A DNA stretch of 52,932 nt. It comes from Lachnospiraceae bacterium UBA1759 (GTDB lineage: Bacteria; Bacillota; Clostridia; Lachnospirales; Lachnospiraceae). Position numbers and translations under genes: made by a program. Shown piece by piece: positions 7,449-16,420 of the stretch (positions are counted from its first letter, which is position 1; the number at the start of each line of letters is the position of its first letter). The DNA is taken from NCBI GenBank assembly GCA_002315555.1, contig DCHF01000022.1, forward strand, positions 8,536-61,467, read 5' to 3'. The notes below the pieces were generated by a model, which did not search any database, was not told where the DNA came from, and saw nothing but the letters and a program-made list of their open reading frames with translations.

Positions 7449-8972
7449 TCATCCCGTCCAGAACTTCCGGTCCAGACTGCGGTAGGAGATCGCCTCCGCA
7501 AGATGAGCCGTTGTGATCTTCTCCGCGCCGTCCATATCCGCCACGGTCCGGGCCACCTTCAGAATACGGTCATGCGCACGCACGGACAGCCCGAGGCTTT
7601 CAAAGGACCGCCGGAGGAGCTCCCGTCCCTCCGGTCCCGTCTCGCAGTACTTCCGCACCTCCGAGCCCTCAAGATGCGCGTTGAATACATCCTTCCGGCC
7701 CTTGTAGCGTTCCTTCTGGATCTCCCATGCGCGGATCACAAGAGCCCGCATCTCCTCAGACGTGGCGGTCCTGCCCTTTCGTTCCAGCTCCTCGATGGAT
7801 ACGGCGGGCACCTCTACCGTAATGTCGATACGATCCAGAAGCGGTTTGGAGATATGCGAAAGATACCGCCGCACATCACGTTCGGAGCAGTGACAGCGGC
7901 TTCCGGGATAATACCCGCATTTGCACGGGTTCATCGCACAGACGAGCATGACCTTGGTCGGGAAAACGCAGGAGGAATTCAACCGCGATATCGTGATTTT
8001 CTTATCCTCAAGCGGATTTCGAAGAAGGTCGAGCGTGTTCCGGTTGTGCTCTGCAAGCTCGTCCAGAAACAGCACACCGTTATGGGCCAGCGACATTTCT
8101 CCGGGTTTCGGGATGGTCCCGCCACCGATGAGCCCGCTCGCCGTCACCGTTTGATGCGGCGAACGGAACGGCCGCATCCGGATCAGCCCGCTCTCCCGGT
8201 CTAACGTCCCGGCTACGCTGTGGATCTTGGAGCATTCGATCTGTTCCGCCTCGGACAGCGGAGGAAGGATCGTCGGGATCCGGCGGGCTGTTAACGTCTT
8301 TCCGGAGCCGGGTGGGCCTATCATTAACAGTCCATGCATTCCGGCCGATGCCACCGCAGCCGCCCGCTTCACGCTCTCCTGTCCGAGGATCTCCGAAAAA
8401 TCCATCGCATAGCGATATTCCTCCCGCCGCTCCGGTTCCGCGCGCACGGGCTCCGTCCCCGAAGGATCCAGAAGAAACAGAAGGACCTCCCGAAGTGTTT
8501 CGAATCCATAAACATCCACCGCAGACAGGACCGCGCCTTCACGCGCATTGGCCTTTGGCAAAATGCATGCGCGTATCCCCCGTTCCCTGGCCGCAAGCAC
8601 ATGGGACAGCGTTCCGTTGACGCTTCGCAGCTCCCCCTCAAGGGAGATCTCCCCGATCAGAAGAAACCCGTTCACATTCTCCTGAGGCAGGATGCCGAGT
8701 GCCACCATAATCGCCACCGCGATCGGAAGATCAAAGGAATTCCCCTGCTTCTTCAGATCTGCGGGGCTCAAATTCACCGTAAGTCGTCCGGGCGGGACCA
8801 CAATGCCCGAATTCTTAAGTGCTGCGCGCACCCGTTCCCGCGCCTCCTTCACTTCCGATGACAAAAATCCCACCATGGCAAATTCCGGCAGCCCGTCCCC
8901 GTAATCCGCCTCTACGATCACCCGCTCCCCGTCGATTCCGACAATGCACGAGGTCTCCGTTTTTCCGTACAT
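7449..8972 (-). CDS. comM: ComM/YifB-family AAA+ ATPase (Mg-chelatase-like)
   Basis: A hexameric AAA+ helicase that by family drives branch migration during recombination of transforming DNA. The 507-residue protein has an N-terminal Lon-protease-like ChlI domain, a central Mg-chelatase AAA+ domain with Walker A GPPGSGKT (219-226) and Walker B GVLFLDELAE, a zinc-binding-like CAMNPCKCGYYPG segment ending in CHC, and a C-terminal Mg-chelatase helical domain. The start is ATG 8972 with GGAGGG 5 bases upstream; eight residues farther upstream in frame have no site. dprA follows, and the two probably form a recombination pair. Confidence 0.95.
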   Translation of the reverse strand: MYGKTETSCIVGIDGERVIVEADYGDGLPEFAMVGFLSSEVKEARERVRAALKNSGIVVPPGRLTVNLSPADLKKQGNSFDLPIAVAIMVALGILPQENVNGFLLIGEISLEGELRSVNGTLSHVLAARERGIRACILPKANAREGAVLSAVDVYGFETLREVLLFLLDPSGTEPVRAEPERREEYRYAMDFSEILGQESVKRAAAVASAGMHGLLMIGPPGSGKTLTARRIPTILPPLSEAEQIECSKIHSVAGTLDRESGLIRMRPFRSPHQTVTASGLIGGGTIPKPGEMSLAHNGVLFLDELAEHNRNTLDLLRNPLEDKKITISRLNSSCVFPTKVMLVCAMNPCKCGYYPGSRCHCSERDVRRYLSHISKPLLDRIDITVEVPAVSIEELERKGRTATSEEMRALVIRAWEIQKERYKGRKDVFNAHLEGSEVRKYCETGPEGRELLRRSFESLGLSVRAHDRILKVARTVADMDGAEKITTAHLAEAISYRSLDRKFWTG

Positions 8973-9017
8973 AATTTCCCTCCGTTTCTGTATCACCTTT
9001 TGTCAAGCTTTCCCCCG

Positions 9018-9056
9018 TAAAACAACACATGGCCGCCCCTTACGGGACAGCCATGT
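9018..9056 (-). terminator. Putative terminator between yfcE and comM
   Basis: A 7-bp outer stem (9027-9033 with 9050-9056) encloses an inner CCC/GGG pairing around a 4-base loop. On the minus strand the sequence continues GTTGTTTTA, a weak T tract, about 50 bases after the phosphodiesterase stop. Confidence 0.5.
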
Positions 9057-9107
9057 CGGTTTCTGTTCAATTTATGTTAATGCGCCGTGTAAACGCCCTT
9101 TTCGACT

Positions 9108-9653
9108 TTATTCAAGCGTGATGGTCTTTAAGACCTTGCCGTCAAAATTCTTGATCGTGAATACACCGGCATCGTACATCATGTAGCTGTGCTCTTCATC
9201 ATCCTTCGGAAGTGCTGCGGAGCCCGGATTGATGTAGTAAAAATCGTCGATCTTTTCCGTGATCTTGAGATGGGTATGACCGTGAACGAGTACCGTGCCC
9301 GGTGTATGCGGGATCATGCGGGTCTCATCGAATACGTGGCCGTGGGTGATGATGAACGGACGTCCGTCGGCATACATCATAATGTAGTCCGCCATAATCG
9401 GGAATTCCAGGACCATCTGATCCACTTCGGAATCACAGTTGCCGCGGACGGCAATGATGTCGTTCTTGTGTTCATTGAGAAGCGCGGTCAGTCCCTTTGT
9501 GGAGTATCCCTCCGGAAAATCGTTACGTGCGCCGTGATACAGAAGGTCGCCGAGGAGGATCAGTTTCTCCGGCTGTTCCTTTTCATAGCATTCAAACACC
9601 TTCTCACCGTAATAGAGAGAACCGTGCAGGTCCGATGCAAACATAAAGCTCAT
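9108..9653 (-). CDS. YfcE/MJ0936-family metallophosphodiesterase
   Basis: A calcineurin-like phosphoesterase; family members hydrolyse phosphodiesters with Mn or Ni, and the natural substrate is unknown. The 181-residue protein has the metal-binding motifs in order: SDLHGS, LGDLLYHG, VRGNCDSE, THGH and HGHTH. NPGSAALPK near the end is typical of YfcE. The ATG at 9653 follows AAGGAGG-type sequence after the scpB stop, which is 11 bases away. It is downstream of scpA-scpB and probably co-transcribed. Confidence 0.92.
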   Translation of the reverse strand: MSFMFASDLHGSLYYGEKVFECYEKEQPEKLILLGDLLYHGARNDFPEGYSTKGLTALLNEHKNDIIAVRGNCDSEVDQMVLEFPIMADYIMMYADGRPFIITHGHVFDETRMIPHTPGTVLVHGHTHLKITEKIDDFYYINPGSAALPKDDEEHSYMMYDAGVFTIKNFDGKVLKTITLE

Positions 9654-9664
9654 GGTCTTCCTCC

Positions 9665-10336
9665 TTATATTTCCACGGTAAGCGGGGAATCATCCTCTTC
9701 CGCGGGTGCTTCGGGGTCAATGATCCCCGGTTCGTTCAGGTTCAGATCGAAGGACATCTGGCCCTCCATTTCAAACCCGGCGGTACGGTATGCATATTCC
9801 GTGGCCTGATCAACCGTGCTCTCGCTGATCTCCGGCAGCTCCGTCACGGAGGAAATACCGAACTGACGCAGGAAATTCTCCGTCGTCTTAAACAGGATCG
9901 GACGGCCCGGTGCTTCCAGTCTTCCCGCTTCCTCCACAAGGCCGAACTCGATGAGGCGGTTGATGGAATAGTCCGAGGATACGCCGCGGATCCGTTCGAT
10001 CTCACCGCGGGTGACCGGCTGCTTGTAAGCCACGATCGACATGACCTCTAAAAGTGCGCTGGTCATGACCGGTTTCGTGGGCTGGGAGGCAATTGAGATC
10101 AGCGCCTCATAGTATTCCGCCTTTGTGCACATCTGGTAGGAATCGTCCAGACGGATGATGCGGATCCCGCTGTCCTCACGATCGTATTTTTCCTGCATGG
10201 CATCGACCGCGGCGCAGAGATCCTCTTTCGTGATCTCCAGCGCTGCGGCGATCTTCTCGCCTTCCACGGCATTGCCCATGGTAAACAGGATGGCCTCGAT
10301 GGCCGCCTGTAAATGCTCGTCTTTGTACTCAGTCAT
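9665..10336 (-). CDS. scpB: Segregation and condensation protein B
   Basis: A kleisin-partner subunit that dimerises and joins ScpA and SMC in the bacterial condensin that compacts and separates chromosomes. The 223-residue protein has two winged-helix domains (about 8-85 and 90-165); APGRPILFKTTENFLRQFG is a family hallmark. An acidic, Pro-rich tail follows. The ATG at 10336 is preferred over an upstream in-frame start inside scpA, because it gives the normal N-terminus (HLQAAIEAILF) and has GAGG at a usable distance. It overlaps the scpA stop by 8 bases, which suggests translational coupling. Confidence 0.96.
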   Translation of the reverse strand: MTEYKDEHLQAAIEAILFTMGNAVEGEKIAAALEITKEDLCAAVDAMQEKYDREDSGIRIIRLDDSYQMCTKAEYYEALISIASQPTKPVMTSALLEVMSIVAYKQPVTRGEIERIRGVSSDYSINRLIEFGLVEEAGRLEAPGRPILFKTTENFLRQFGISSVTELPEISESTVDQATEYAYRTAGFEMEGQMSFDLNLNEPGIIDPEAPAEEDDSPLTVEI

Positions 10337-11117
10337 ATTGTTTGATATCCTCTTTTGACAGTTTTCGGTCACAGTTCTCATTCCACTCAAAGTCGATAGA
10401 CCCAAAGGTATCGTCCTGCTTGACAAAGATCTGACCGCAGCGGATCAGTTCCAGACATGCAAGGAAGGTGACGACCACATCGGCACGGGTCTTCTGTTCT
10501 TCGAAAAGCTCCGTAAAGCTGAATTTCTTTTTGCTTTTTCCGTAATCCAGCAGGAACGTCAGCTTATCCGAGATCCGGACGGGATCCCGCTTGATATTGC
10601 CGAAACGGCTGCGGATGGGGTCGACCTTCTCCTCCTGACGGCGGATCACAAGTTCAAATGCCGCCTGCAGTTTTTCCAGTGTGACACCGGACAAAAGCTC
10701 GTCAAGATCGGTCTCCGGCTCGTACTCCAGCACTTCCTTGGGCAGCGTGGAGCCCTTGTAATAAACGCCCTCGGTGCCCGAATACTGGACCTTCAGTTCC
10801 TCCGCCATCATGCGGTATTCCTGATACTCGATCAGGCGCTCCACGAGTTCGCTTCTCGGGTCGATCTCCTCGCCGTTCTCATCCTCTTCCCGCGGCAGAA
10901 GCATCCGCGCCTTGATATCGAGGAGCGTGCTTGCCATCACGAGGAAATCGGAAAGAATATCGAGCTTTTCCTCCTTCATCTCCTCCACGTACTCCATGTA
11001 CTGGTCGGCAATGAGGGCGATCGGGATGTCGTAAATATCGACCTTATTCTTTTCTATGAGTGCCAGAAGAAGATCCAGGGGACCTTCAAAGGCGTCCAGA
11101 CGGACTTCTAAGCTCAC
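10329..11117 (-). CDS. scpA: Segregation and condensation protein A (kleisin)
   Basis: The kleisin of the SMC-ScpAB condensin. The 262-residue protein begins with the family N-terminus (FEGPLDLLLALIEKNKVDIYDIPI) that binds the SMC neck, has a charged middle, and ends in a C-terminal winged helix (about 195-262) that binds the SMC cap. The start is GTG 11117 (AAAGGAG at 5 bases) and overlaps the preceding metallophosphoesterase stop as GTGA. scpB follows with an overlap. The scp-phosphodiesterase genes form one unit. Confidence 0.96.
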   Translation of the reverse strand: MSLEVRLDAFEGPLDLLLALIEKNKVDIYDIPIALIADQYMEYVEEMKEEKLDILSDFLVMASTLLDIKARMLLPREEDENGEEIDPRSELVERLIEYQEYRMMAEELKVQYSGTEGVYYKGSTLPKEVLEYEPETDLDELLSGVTLEKLQAAFELVIRRQEEKVDPIRSRFGNIKRDPVRISDKLTFLLDYGKSKKKFSFTELFEEQKTRADVVVTFLACLELIRCGQIFVKQDDTFGSIDFEWNENCDRKLSKEDIKQYD

Positions 11118-12001
11118 AGAGACTCCTTTCTGCCAAGCCGGATCAGGACCGCTTCCGGGCGGTTCATGATACGGATATTAATGGAATGCGTACCGAGGCC
11201 GCCGCTTGTGATCTGCGTTGCCGGGCCCTCTGTATACATTCCCTTGCAATATTTATTGAAAAACTGAAACTGCGGGGTCATAACGCCGCCCAGCCCCGGG
11301 AGACGGATGGTGCCGCCGTGAAAATGGCCGCAGAGCACAAGATCCGCGCCCCACTCCGAAAACTCGTGAAGATACAGCGGAGAATGCGCGAGGACGATAT
11401 GATAATCCCCGTCCTTCGGTCCCAACCGCTTTTCGATGTACCCTTTTTCAAGCGGACGCTTGGCTCCCGCCAGATAGCATTTTGCGGTGAAATCGATACC
11501 GGAGATCCGGATCGTGTCCTCTCCCCGTACGATCTTTTCGGTGCTGTTCATCAGATGCCGAACGCCGTAAGTCTTGAGAAGTCTTTTAAACGCCGGATAC
11601 CAGTCGGGATAGGAATCCCTTTCCGTCCGGATGCGGCTTTCATGATTGCCGTTTCCGTAGTACATGGGGATCCTTCCGGCAAATGCCCGGAGGATCTCCT
11701 CGAGGCCGCTGAAGTCCCGCTTGCTCCAGGCCTTGGCCGTGATCATATCGCCGCCAAAAAGAAGAATGTCCGGTCGTGCGTCTTCAATGATGCGGATCAG
11801 CCGTTCGTTCTTCCGTCCCAGATGGTTGTTGTGAAGATCGGAAAGAAACAGGACCTTCAGCCCGTCAAAGGACGCGGGAAGGGCCTCCGATTCCACCCGG
11901 TAGGTACGGAGCACCGCATGTTTTTTTTCATATTCGGAACACAGGAAAAATGCGCTGAGCGCGGTAAAAGCTCCTGTCAGGATCCCGGTGTATCGGTCCA
12001 A
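11114..12001 (-). CDS. Membrane-anchored metallophosphoesterase (YkuE/YaeI-like)
   Basis: A calcineurin-like phosphoesterase with a single N-terminal membrane helix. The active domain is on the outer face in characterised relatives, some of which cleave UDP-diacylglucosamine or phospholipid-linked substrates; the substrate here is unknown. Motifs in order are SDLHNN, GGDMI, GNGNHE, AHSP and CGHFHGG, and the tail SGGLGTHSINIR is typical. I place the start at TTG 12001, because CGGAGG lies 6 bases upstream. The in-frame ATG at 12019 has no ribosome site and sits in a TATAAT-like sequence; it would add six residues. The gene overlaps scpA by 4 bases, a position that is not functionally obvious. 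Confidence 0.88.
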   Translation of the reverse strand: MDRYTGILTGAFTALSAFFLCSEYEKKHAVLRTYRVESEALPASFDGLKVLFLSDLHNNHLGRKNERLIRIIEDARPDILLFGGDMITAKAWSKRDFSGLEEILRAFAGRIPMYYGNGNHESRIRTERDSYPDWYPAFKRLLKTYGVRHLMNSTEKIVRGEDTIRISGIDFTAKCYLAGAKRPLEKGYIEKRLGPKDGDYHIVLAHSPLYLHEFSEWGADLVLCGHFHGGTIRLPGLGGVMTPQFQFFNKYCKGMYTEGPATQITSGGLGTHSINIRIMNRPEAVLIRLGRKESL

Positions 12002-12094
12002 GGACTGCCTCCGTTTCATTATAACAGGGAAAAACAGATTCCCGGTAAAAAAGCCGAAGAAAAGAATGAACTTTCTGTGTAATGATCCGAAAAG

Positions 12095-12130
12095 GTGTAA
12101 AAAACGCGGAAAAACACAGGATTTTTACAC
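12095..12130 (-). terminator. Inverted repeat, possible weak terminator of the TPR lipoprotein gene
   Basis: GTGTAAAAA (12095-12103) pairs perfectly with TTTTTACAC (12122-12130) around an 18-base spacer, in the 167-base gap between the TPR lipoprotein gene and the metallophosphoesterase gene. On the minus strand it is followed by CTTTT. The AT-rich stem and long loop make a strong terminator doubtful. Confidence 0.35.
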
Positions 12131-12168
12131 ATTTCGGGTAGAGTTTTCCGATCGGTGGAAAAGGCCTC

Positions 12169-13302
12169 TCAATCCGCAGCTGCGGAAAGGAAACGGATCT
12201 CCCGTTCCACCTCGGGATCGGTGCCGTAGGTCTTTTCGTAGGAAAGAAGAAGGTCGTACGCTTTCTTGTAATCGAGCTTCATTTCATACAGCATGATCTC
12301 GTTCCACTCCGCATCCATCAGTGCGCTCCGGTCGCCGAAGGAACGGATCTGCGTCAGAAGCTGCAGTGCGGAATCATAGTCGCCCTGCAGGATCTTCACG
12401 CCCATATAGCGCGTATAGACCGCGGGGAGGTCCTCCCCGTCGCGGATCAGCTGAAGGCAGACGTTCTCCGCCTCTTCGTATTCCTGTTTTTCGATCAGTG
12501 CCGCGATGCGGACCATGCGTCCGCTGACGGTATCTGAGCCCTCTAAAAGGACCTCGGCTTCGGCGATCCGGCCGGTGTAATAATAATACTCGCCCTCGGT
12601 CATCTTCTCTTTTTTGCCGCCGATCTTTTCCAGCCCCAGCTTGAAGTAACGCACGGCATCGGTCTCATCACCGGCTGCGGAAAGAATGTTGCTCACCGTT
12701 CCGAAATGGATCGCGGTCACGTCCTTTCTTGTTTCCAGCATGGAAAAATACTGGCATGCCGCATACCTCTGCTGCATGTTGACGTAGCACTTTCCGGCCA
12801 GAATAATGTGTTCCACCGTAAAATAACCGTTCGTGATGAGAATGTTGTACTGTTCCAGTGCGGCGGCGTCGTTTCCGCGTTCCGACTCCACCCGGGCAAT
12901 GAGCCCGCGCGTTTCCAGTGCATCGTCCGATTTTTGTGAACCGGCCGCCTCCAGTGAACGGTTATAGTATTCGAGTGCCTTCTCCTCTTCGCCGATGGCC
13001 TCGTAGTAAATACCGGTCTTTTTCAGGATACGGCTGTCCTCGCTCTCTCCGGAGACCATTGCATAGTACTCCGCGCTTTCAGAGAGTTCTCCGGCACGTG
13101 CGGCTGCCGCCGCCATGTCGAGGTAGATATCATCGCCGTTCTCCCCCTGGGAGACCGCGAGTTTGTAGCTTTCCAGGGCGTCGCGATAACGTCCGTCCAT
13201 AAACGCCTCCGTGCCCTTCAGGTATGACCGCCGGCTTTCGCCGCAGGAGGTCAGACACAGGAGGATGCACAGAAGCATCGCAAAATATATACTTTTTTTC
13301 AT
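12169..13302 (-). CDS. TPR-repeat lipoprotein
   Basis: A probable surface lipoprotein: signal peptide residues 1-19, lipobox LTSC with Cys20. The 377-residue protein is then almost entirely helical, with tetratricopeptide-like repeats (for example ALESYKLAVSQGENGDDIYLDMA, AEYYAMVSGES, ALEYYNRSLEAAGS, ALEQYNILITNGYF). Such solenoids bind proteins or peptides; the partner is unknown. The start at 13302 (AAGGAGG just upstream) gives a proper signal peptide; nine residues of upstream open frame do not. It starts 8 bases after the mutY stop, so it is in an operon with mutY. Confidence 0.88.
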   Translation of the reverse strand: MKKSIYFAMLLCILLCLTSCGESRRSYLKGTEAFMDGRYRDALESYKLAVSQGENGDDIYLDMAAAAARAGELSESAEYYAMVSGESEDSRILKKTGIYYEAIGEEEKALEYYNRSLEAAGSQKSDDALETRGLIARVESERGNDAAALEQYNILITNGYFTVEHIILAGKCYVNMQQRYAACQYFSMLETRKDVTAIHFGTVSNILSAAGDETDAVRYFKLGLEKIGGKKEKMTEGEYYYYTGRIAEAEVLLEGSDTVSGRMVRIAALIEKQEYEEAENVCLQLIRDGEDLPAVYTRYMGVKILQGDYDSALQLLTQIRSFGDRSALMDAEWNEIMLYEMKLDYKKAYDLLLSYEKTYGTDPEVEREIRFLSAAAD

Positions 13303-13310
13303 GCTCCTCC

Positions 13311-14378
13311 TTACGGGAAGATCTCCCATTTACGGAAAGCCGCGGGAAGCGCGTAGGTGCTTTCCAGTTCCTCCGGTCCGGCAAAGCGGATGGCGGATCC
13401 TTCCGACTCCGCGGCCACCCGGATCCGGTATGCCTGCATGTGCCATTCCACGTGAGAAAAGACATGCTTTCCATTCTTCAGTTTTGTCAGTTCAACCGGC
13501 TCAAAGCCGTATTCCCGGACTTTATCAAGTGCTTCCTCCGGAGATAGAATACCCTCCTCCGACGGGAAGCCGTACAGGCCCGATAAAAGGCCCTTTTCCT
13601 CTCTTTTCACAATTCCGCACCGATTATCCTTCACAAGGATCAGAACCGTTTTCTGCTCGATTTTACGCGCTTTCTTGGGCGTTCTCACCGGCAGATCATC
13701 GATCAGGCCTTTGCAGTCCGCAACACAGAGCGATTCCCACGGGCAGCTTTCGCATTTCGGTGCGCCGTTCGGCACGCAGACCAGTGCGCCGAGTTCCATG
13801 AGGCCCTGATTGAACACACTCGGGTCTTCGCTCCCTTCGGCAAGAAATGTCCGGAGAAGCGCCGCATACGTATCCCTGGTCTTCTGCTTATCAATGTCCT
13901 CGTAGGACCCGAGAAGACGCGAGATCACACGGAGGACGTTCCCGTCCACGACCGGTTCCGGCCGGTGTCCCGCGATGGATGATATCGCCCCTGCGGTATA
14001 ATCACCGATTCCCGGCAGCGCCCTTAGTTCTTCAAAGGTCTCCGGCATCTTTCCGCCGTTCTCCTCCGTGAGCTTTACCGCGGCCTTTTGCATATTGCGG
14101 ACACGCGAATAATAACCCAGCCCCTCAAACAGCTTTAAAAGCCGGTCTTCCTCGCAGTGTGCGAGGGCATCAACATCCGGAAGTGCGCGGATAAACCGCT
14201 CGTAATACGGCATGACCGTATCCACGCGCGTCTGCTGCAGCATGATCTCCGAGACCCATACATGATACGGCGTAGGATCTTCCCGCCACGGCATATACCG
14301 CTTGTTTTTCAAGAACCACGCGGTAAGAAGCGGTGCCGCTTTTTCTATTGAACTTAACGCAAGGATCCGCTCTTCCAT
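13311..14378 (-). CDS. mutY: A/G-specific adenine DNA glycosylase
   Basis: Removes adenine mispaired with 8-oxoguanine. The 355-residue protein has the HhH-GPD domain (about 20-235): catalytic Glu in SEIMLQQTRVDTV, HhH LPGIGDYTAGAI, and catalytic Asp in VVDGNVLRV. The 4Fe-4S loop follows (C-VPNGAPK-C-ES-C-PWESL-C). The C-terminal Nudix-like domain (about 240-355) recognises 8-oxoG. The first cysteine spacing is 7 residues, whereas the best-known MutY proteins have 6. The ATG at 14378 has only a weak, very close AGGTGG, but no better in-frame start is seen. It has its own promoter (14426-14455), and the TPR lipoprotein gene follows. Confidence 0.95.
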   Translation of the reverse strand: MEERILALSSIEKAAPLLTAWFLKNKRYMPWREDPTPYHVWVSEIMLQQTRVDTVMPYYERFIRALPDVDALAHCEEDRLLKLFEGLGYYSRVRNMQKAAVKLTEENGGKMPETFEELRALPGIGDYTAGAISSIAGHRPEPVVDGNVLRVISRLLGSYEDIDKQKTRDTYAALLRTFLAEGSEDPSVFNQGLMELGALVCVPNGAPKCESCPWESLCVADCKGLIDDLPVRTPKKARKIEQKTVLILVKDNRCGIVKREEKGLLSGLYGFPSEEGILSPEEALDKVREYGFEPVELTKLKNGKHVFSHVEWHMQAYRIRVAAESEGSAIRFAGPEELESTYALPAAFRKWEIFP

Positions 14379-14425
14379 ACCACCTGTCCCGCTTAATGAT
14401 CAAATGACCACAAAATAACGGATTT

Positions 14426-14455
14426 ATCATAGCACAAAACCATACAAAAAAGCAA
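14426..14455 (-). promoter_or_regulatory. Promoter of mutY
   Basis: On the minus strand TTGCTT (14450-14455) and TATGAT (14426-14431) are 18 bases apart, about 50 bases upstream of mutY. The -35 box lies inside the arm and T tract of the htrA terminator. Confidence 0.6.
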
Positions 14456-14482
14456 CCTTCGATCCGTGGGAAAGAAGGTTGC
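14444..14482 (-). terminator. Rho-independent terminator of the HtrA protease gene
   Basis: A perfect 9-bp stem GCAACCTTC (14452-14460) with GAAGGTTGC (14474-14482), loop 13 bases, is followed on the minus strand by TTTTTTG. It lies about 70 bases after the protease stop. Confidence 0.82.
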
Positions 14483-14553
14483 CGCTATTAAATTTACAGG
14501 ACCACACCGTATCCGTTGCCGTGTCCAAAGACGCGGGGCTCTTATTCAATCTA

Positions 14554-16275
14554 TTAGTTAAAGTTATTGAAGAACCAGTCGAACAGAGAATCCATGTCGC
14601 TGTCTTCCGTGGAATCCTCATCGGTTCCGTTCGGATCCTGCGCATCCGGAGAATTGCCTGCATTCGGTTCTACCGGCTGCTTTTCTCCCGGAAGGAGTTC
14701 GGCATCGGTCTCACTTGCAGCATCCTGGAAGCCGCCGGAGATGTCTGTATAACGGGCTAACGTTACATCGATCGTGATTTCCTTGAAGCTTCTGCCGTCC
14801 GGACGGGAAACGGTCAGCGTGACCGTATCGCCTGCCGGATGCTTATTAATGGCCTTTTTCAATGCATCCATGCTGGTCACGGCCTTACCGTCCACGGAGG
14901 TAATGATATCGTAGATCTGCAGGCCGGCACTTTCCGCGGGGGAACCGGCGCTGATACGGGTAACGGAAACGCCTTCCGGATAGCCGTAACGGGAAACGTA
15001 CGTGGAAGTTACGGTCTCACCGGTGATGCCCAGGTAGCCCTGGTCCTCTTCTGCGATGGTCTCCTGATTCATCAGATCCTCGATGATGCTTTCCGCGGAA
15101 GTGATCGGAATGGCAAAGCCCATACCTTCAACGGAAGTCTCGGAGGTCTTTGCGGAGTTGATGCCGATCAGCTCGCCGTTTGAATTGAACAGACCGCCGC
15201 CGGAGTTGCCCGGGTTGATGGCTGCATCGGTCTGAAGCAGAGTTCTGGTAATACCGTCGATGGTGACCTCACGATCCTTTGCACTGACGATACCGGTCGT
15301 TACGGACTGGCCGTATCCGAGCGCATTACCGATTGCGATAACACCGCTGCCGACCTTGATGCTGTCGGAATCACCGACAACGGCGATCTTGATCGCGCTT
15401 CTGGTCTCATCCGTGATATCGGCAAGCTTGACTGCGATGACTGCAAGGTCCGCATCACTGTCCGTACCCTTGATGGTCGCACTTGCGGTGGAACCGTCGG
15501 AGAACTGGACGGTCAGACCGGTCGAGGAGATCGTGTAGCTGGTATAGTTGCCTTCATTGTCGACAACATGATTGTTGGTAACGATCAGAAGCTCGGTATC
15601 ATTCTGGCCGATAATAACACCTGAACCGCTTGCTGTGGTCTCTTCCTTCTGAGAGCCGGAGGAACCGCCGCCAAAGTAGAAGTTATACGGGTTGTAAGAG
15701 CTGCTCGTGGTGTATTCAAGATTATCGGTGATCGCTACGACACACGGCATGACATTTTCAACAACGTCGGAAACATCGATGCAGGTCGTAGACGCATTCA
15801 CACCGGTACTTGCGATGGCCGCATCACTCTTGATAAGAGAGGTCTGCGAAACATTTTCGCCTGCTGCACTCTCTCCGTTCTGTGCCGCCATGGTCTCGGA
15901 AGCCTGGGACAGCGTCTCCTCGACTCTCGTTGATGCTGTCTTGTCCCTCAGCTTGCCGATCCGGTTCACGGAGAATGCCGTAATACCGGCGATGGAGGCC
16001 ACGATGGCGATCGGTACAAGGATCTTCGCCGCCGGATGCTTCTTCGGTTTCTTACCGTCGTCCCCGTTTCCGGATCCTCCGCCGTTCGGATAACCGTTAT
16101 CCGTATAGCCGGTGTTCTGATAACCGCCGCCTGTATAACCGTTATTCTGATAACCGGTACTCTGCTCACCCGCGCCGTAACCCGTATTCACATTTTCATT
16201 CGATCCGCTGTCCGTATTCTCAGCTGAGTTCCCGGAATACCCATTTTCATAAGTATTGTTCTCGTAATTATCCAT
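14554..16275 (-). CDS. htrA: HtrA/DegP-type membrane serine protease with PDZ domain
   Basis: An outer-surface quality-control protease for misfolded exported proteins. The 573-residue protein has an unusual cytosolic N-terminus (1-75) made of Asn/Gly/Tyr repeats (NGY, NTGY, DNGYPN), one membrane helix (about 84-106), and a trypsin-like domain with the triad His236 (TNNHVVD), Asp276 (DADLAV) and Ser358 (PGNSGGG). One PDZ domain (about 430-525) and an acidic Asp/Glu/Pro-rich tail follow. The start at 16275 follows AGGAGGG; 13 upstream in-frame residues have no site. It is monocistronic. Repeated TGTGA elements lie upstream (16347-16392) and may be regulator sites. Regulation by an envelope-stress two-component system is known for Bacillus HtrA; nothing here proves it. 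Confidence 0.95.
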   Translation of the reverse strand: MDNYENNTYENGYSGNSAENTDSGSNENVNTGYGAGEQSTGYQNNGYTGGGYQNTGYTDNGYPNGGGSGNGDDGKKPKKHPAAKILVPIAIVASIAGITAFSVNRIGKLRDKTASTRVEETLSQASETMAAQNGESAAGENVSQTSLIKSDAAIASTGVNASTTCIDVSDVVENVMPCVVAITDNLEYTTSSSYNPYNFYFGGGSSGSQKEETTASGSGVIIGQNDTELLIVTNNHVVDNEGNYTSYTISSTGLTVQFSDGSTASATIKGTDSDADLAVIAVKLADITDETRSAIKIAVVGDSDSIKVGSGVIAIGNALGYGQSVTTGIVSAKDREVTIDGITRTLLQTDAAINPGNSGGGLFNSNGELIGINSAKTSETSVEGMGFAIPITSAESIIEDLMNQETIAEEDQGYLGITGETVTSTYVSRYGYPEGVSVTRISAGSPAESAGLQIYDIITSVDGKAVTSMDALKKAINKHPAGDTVTLTVSRPDGRSFKEITIDVTLARYTDISGGFQDAASETDAELLPGEKQPVEPNAGNSPDAQDPNGTDEDSTEDSDMDSLFDWFFNNFN

Positions 16276-16346
16276 CAAACCCTCCTGATATAGCAGCAAT
16301 GTCTGCTGTTTCATTTATTGTCTATGCTGTAACTATATCGGTAAAA

Positions 16347-16392
16347 TGTGACGATATTGTGTTGTAAAAATATAAAAAATGTGATGAATGTG
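16347..16392. repeat. Paired TGTGA-type repeats upstream of htrA
   Basis: On the plus strand TGTGACGATATTGTG (16347-16361) and TGTGATGAATGTG (16380-16392) start 33 bases apart, close to three helical turns. A third partial copy in reverse orientation (ATATCACATT) lies near 16407-16416. The elements are in the AT-rich leader of htrA. A binding site for a regulator is inferred; the regulator is unknown. Confidence 0.4.
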
Positions 16393-16420
16393 TTTTCAGT
16401 CTGCGAATATCACATTAATA

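Noticed and set aside
12018..12023. TATAAT as a -10 box for the metallophosphoesterase gene
   Set aside because: No acceptable -35 box lies 16-18 bases upstream, and transcription would start within the ribosome site. It may only be chance in AT-rich sequence.
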